Shown here: in pieces, positions 61,825 to 64,000 of the stretch | How the letters are laid out: each line of letters starts with the position of its first letter | How positions within the stretch are numbered: position 1 is the first letter of the stretch | From: Clostridia bacterium | GTDB lineage: Bacteria; Bacillota; Clostridia; UBA1381 | NCBI GenBank assembly: GCA_017551095.1 | Contig: JAFZMQ010000025.1 | Coordinates: 1-64,000 of the forward strand | DNA: 64,000 nucleotides | Direction: 5' to 3' | Program-made: the position numbers and the translations under genes | The notes under the pieces: generated by a model | Seen by the model: only the letters and a program-made list of their open reading frames with translations | What the model was told of the DNA's origin: nothing | Databases searched by the model: none

Positions 61825-64000
61825 CTATTCAGCCATCTTAACGAGCTTATCGTATTTAGCCTTTGCATCAGCCTGAGCCTTTTCGAAGAGCTGTTTTGCT
61901 CTTTCAGGGTTAGACCTTGCAAGTGAGTTATAACGAACTTCGCCCATGATGAAGTCTTCATAACTTGCCTTTGGCTCTTTTGAGTCAAGCTGGAATGGGT
62001 TTTTGCCTTCCAAAGCACGTCTTGGGTCAAAACGGAAGAGGTGCCAATAACCTGCTTCAACAGCCTTCTTTTCCTCGGTTTGAGCAATGCTCATACCGCC
62101 CTTGATACCGTGGTTGATACAAGGAGCGTAACCAATGATAAGTGACGGACCGTTGTAGCTTTCAGCCTCTAAAAGTGCCTTTAAGCATTGATTGTAGTCA
62201 GCACCCTGAGCAATTTGTGCAACATAGATGTAGCCATAGCTCATAGCGATTGCTGCCAAATCCTTCTTCTTAACAGACTTACCAGCTGCCGCAAACTGTG
62301 CGATAGCACCGGTAGGTGTAGATTTTGAGGACTGACCGCCTGTATTTGAGTAAACTTCGGTATCAAATACCATGATGTTTACATCTTCGCCGGATGCTAA
62401 AACATGGTCAAGACCGCCAAAGCCGATATCGTATGCCCAGCCGTCACCGCCGAATATCCAGACAGACTTCTTATTTAAGAAATCTTTGTCAGCCAAAACT
62501 TCTTTTGCTTCGGTAGAATTGAGATTTGCAACAGCTTTTAATAATTCTTCTGTTGCAACACGGTTTGCCGTGCCGTTTTCCTTAGTTTCAATGAACTTAT
62601 CAACAGCAGGTTTAACAGACGGCTCTGCTTCTGCCAATTTTTCAAGTTTTTCAATATTCTTTTCGCGGATAGCCTTTTGACCTAAGAACATACCGTATCC
62701 GTATTCAGCGTTATCCTCAAAGAGTGAGTTAGCCCAAGCAGGACCTTTGCCCTCTTTATCGGTCGTATAAGGTGTTGAAGGTGATGAACCGCCCCAGATT
62801 GATGAACAGCCTGTTGCGTTTGCAATATACATTCTGTCACCAAAGAGTTGTGTTATGAGCTTAGCATAAGGAGTTTCGCCGCAACCTGCACATGCACCCG
62901 AGAATTCAAGGTAAGGCATTCTGAACTGTGAGCCTTTAACTGTCGTAATCGGGAACTTTTCAAGTACTGATGGCTTCTCGGCAAGTTTTACACCATAGTC
63001 AAAGCCTTTTTGCTCGTCTAAGTTATTGTCAAGCGGTGACATTGAAAGTGCCTTAGCGCCTTTAACCTCAGGACAAACATTTACACAGGAGCCGCAACCC
63101 GTACAGTCTAAAACGGAGATGGACATACCGTAGTAATATCCGTCAAGCTGTTTCATATTAACATACTTCATACCCTCGGGAGCATTTTTAAGCTCTTCCT
63201 CGGTAAGAACTACGGGACGGATACAGCCGTGAGGACAAACATATGAACAGAGTCCGCACTGCAAACATACATCACCGTTCCAGGTAGGAACATCTATTGC
63301 TATACCACGCTTTTCAAATGCAGCAGAGCCGAGCGGAACTTCGCCGTTTGCATAAGGAACAAATGTGGAAACAGGAAGCTGCATACCGCGGAAGCCGTTT
63401 ATAGGAACAAGTACATTGTTTACATAATCAACGAGCTTTCCTTCGCCCTCGTGTTTAACCGACAAATCTTCGTCCTTTGCGTCTTTCCAGCTTTCCGGAA
63501 TTTCTACCTTAACGATAGCCTTTGCACCGGCGTCGATAGCGTCATGGTTCATCTTAACTACCGCATCACCCTTCTTGGAGTAGGAAGCGGTTGCCGCATC
63601 TTTCATATACTTAATTGCGTCGTCTGCGGGGATAATATCGGCAAGTTTGAAGAAAGCGGATTGCAAAACTGTGTTAATTCTGTTTCCAAGACCGATTTCC
63701 TTACCGATTTTAACACCGTCGATTGTGTAGAACTGAATGTTATTCTGAGCGATATATCTCTTAACCTGTCCGGGAAGATGTGTTTCAAGCTCGTCCTTAT
63801 CCCATGAGCAGTTTAAGAGGAATACGCCGCCGGGCTTAACATCCTGTACCATATCGTACTGTCTGATATAGGAAGCCTTGTGACATGCAACAAAGTCAGC
63901 CTTATTGATAAGATAAGTAGATGTGATTTTAGCATTACCGAAACGCAAGTGTGAAACGGTAAGACCGCCTGACTTTTTGGAGTCATAGTCGAAATATGCC
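61825..64000 (-). CDS. Pyruvate:ferredoxin oxidoreductase, 3' part
   Basis: The 5' end lies beyond the window; about 725 C-terminal residues are present. They start in the gamma-type domain (DYDSKKSGGLTVSHLRFG). Two ferredoxin-type clusters follow (CLQCGLCSYVCPHGC and CTGCGSCVNVCP). The thiamine-diphosphate domain is last, with CAGCGETPYAKL, a cysteine in NATGCSSIWGGS, GGDGWAYDIGFGGLDH and SNTGGQSSKSTPTG. The single-chain enzyme (PFOR/NifJ type) cleaves pyruvate to acetyl-CoA and CO2 and reduces ferredoxin. Codon bias is strong, as for gdhA and rpoBC, marking a highly expressed fermentation enzyme. Confidence 0.96.
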   Translation of the reverse strand, partial: AYFDYDSKKSGGLTVSHLRFGNAKITSTYLINKADFVACHKASYIRQYDMVQDVKPGGVFLLNCSWDKDELETHLPGQVKRYIAQNNIQFYTIDGVKIGKEIGLGNRINTVLQSAFFKLADIIPADDAIKYMKDAATASYSKKGDAVVKMNHDAIDAGAKAIVKVEIPESWKDAKDEDLSVKHEGEGKLVDYVNNVLVPINGFRGMQLPVSTFVPYANGEVPLGSAAFEKRGIAIDVPTWNGDVCLQCGLCSYVCPHGCIRPVVLTEEELKNAPEGMKYVNMKQLDGYYYGMSISVLDCTGCGSCVNVCPEVKGAKALSMSPLDNNLDEQKGFDYGVKLAEKPSVLEKFPITTVKGSQFRMPYLEFSGACAGCGETPYAKLITQLFGDRMYIANATGCSSIWGGSSPSTPYTTDKEGKGPAWANSLFEDNAEYGYGMFLGQKAIREKNIEKLEKLAEAEPSVKPAVDKFIETKENGTANRVATEELLKAVANLNSTEAKEVLADKDFLNKKSVWIFGGDGWAYDIGFGGLDHVLASGEDVNIMVFDTEVYSNTGGQSSKSTPTGAIAQFAAAGKSVKKKDLAAIAMSYGYIYVAQIAQGADYNQCLKALLEAESYNGPSLIIGYAPCINHGIKGGMSIAQTEEKKAVEAGYWHLFRFDPRRALEGKNPFQLDSKEPKASYEDFIMGEVRYNSLARSNPERAKQLFEKAQADAKAKYDKLVKMAE

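Overview
The window is chromosomal DNA from an endospore-lineage, strictly anaerobic member of class Clostridia (Firmicutes). Evidence: a SCIFF ranthipeptide precursor with its radical SAM maturase, spo0A, spoIVB, ylbJ, yqfC/yqfD, a single-chain pyruvate:ferredoxin oxidoreductase, TTGACA-N17-TATAAT promoters, strong Shine-Dalgarno sequences and many TTG/GTG starts. No rRNA, tRNA, CRISPR array or IS transposase was seen. Species cannot be named from this sequence.

Layout. 1-4800: 3' part of an Orn/Lys/Arg decarboxylase, a tandemly duplicated SCIFF precursor with a long structured leader, its maturase, an AlaX-type tRNA editing protein, and a convergent RluA-type pseudouridine synthase. 4870-14220: a long plus-strand run with an ECF vitamin transporter (S, A1, A2, T), an RNA methyltransferase, truA, a DUF5711-like protein, CvpA, Rho and a D-Ala-D-Ala carboxypeptidase. 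14250-16220: a small membrane protein, a zinc-ribbon protein and ylbJ. 16290-22480: yqfC-yqfD-phoH-ybeY-dgkA-era-yqzL-recO-dCMP deaminase, then rpsT. 22490-28690: pyridoxamine kinase, gdhA, spo0A, an XRE regulator/glycosyltransferase pair that separates spo0A from spoIVB, and spoIVB. 28867-34172: pcrA, SRP RNA, dnaX, ebfC, recR. 34190-37350: rpmE, rpsO, pnp. 37600-43690: queT with a preQ1 riboswitch, dut, DUF1846, tspO, a candidate small RNA, greA, a galactokinase-like protein and a DnaD-domain protein. 43740-51290: rpoB-rpoC. 51310-59505: a phosphoesterase, miaB, ylbF, mutS, mutL, miaA. 59588-61633: an accessory TPR/PD-(D/E)XK protein. 61825-64000: the 3' part of pyruvate:ferredoxin oxidoreductase.

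Most genes are housekeeping (replication and repair, RNA modification, transcription, translation, cofactor uptake) or sporulation genes, packed in operons with short overlaps and bounded by bidirectional hairpin terminators. The least ordinary signals are these: (1) a roughly 95-nt structured leader element present twice, before scfA and before yqfC, with a compensatory base-pair change; (2) a whole-unit tandem duplication of the SCIFF core; (3) a lone nuclease-like defence candidate lying between two near-identical terminator hairpins, the right one repeating the last codons of miaA; (4) a 101-nt palindromic interspersed element in two inverted copies; (5) an exact A AAA AAG frameshift heptamer in dnaX followed by a -1 stop; (6) an orphan promoter-hairpin-terminator unit at 40975-41091; (7) a long stem in the pnp leader; (8) a galactokinase-like protein whose catalytic motifs look eroded.
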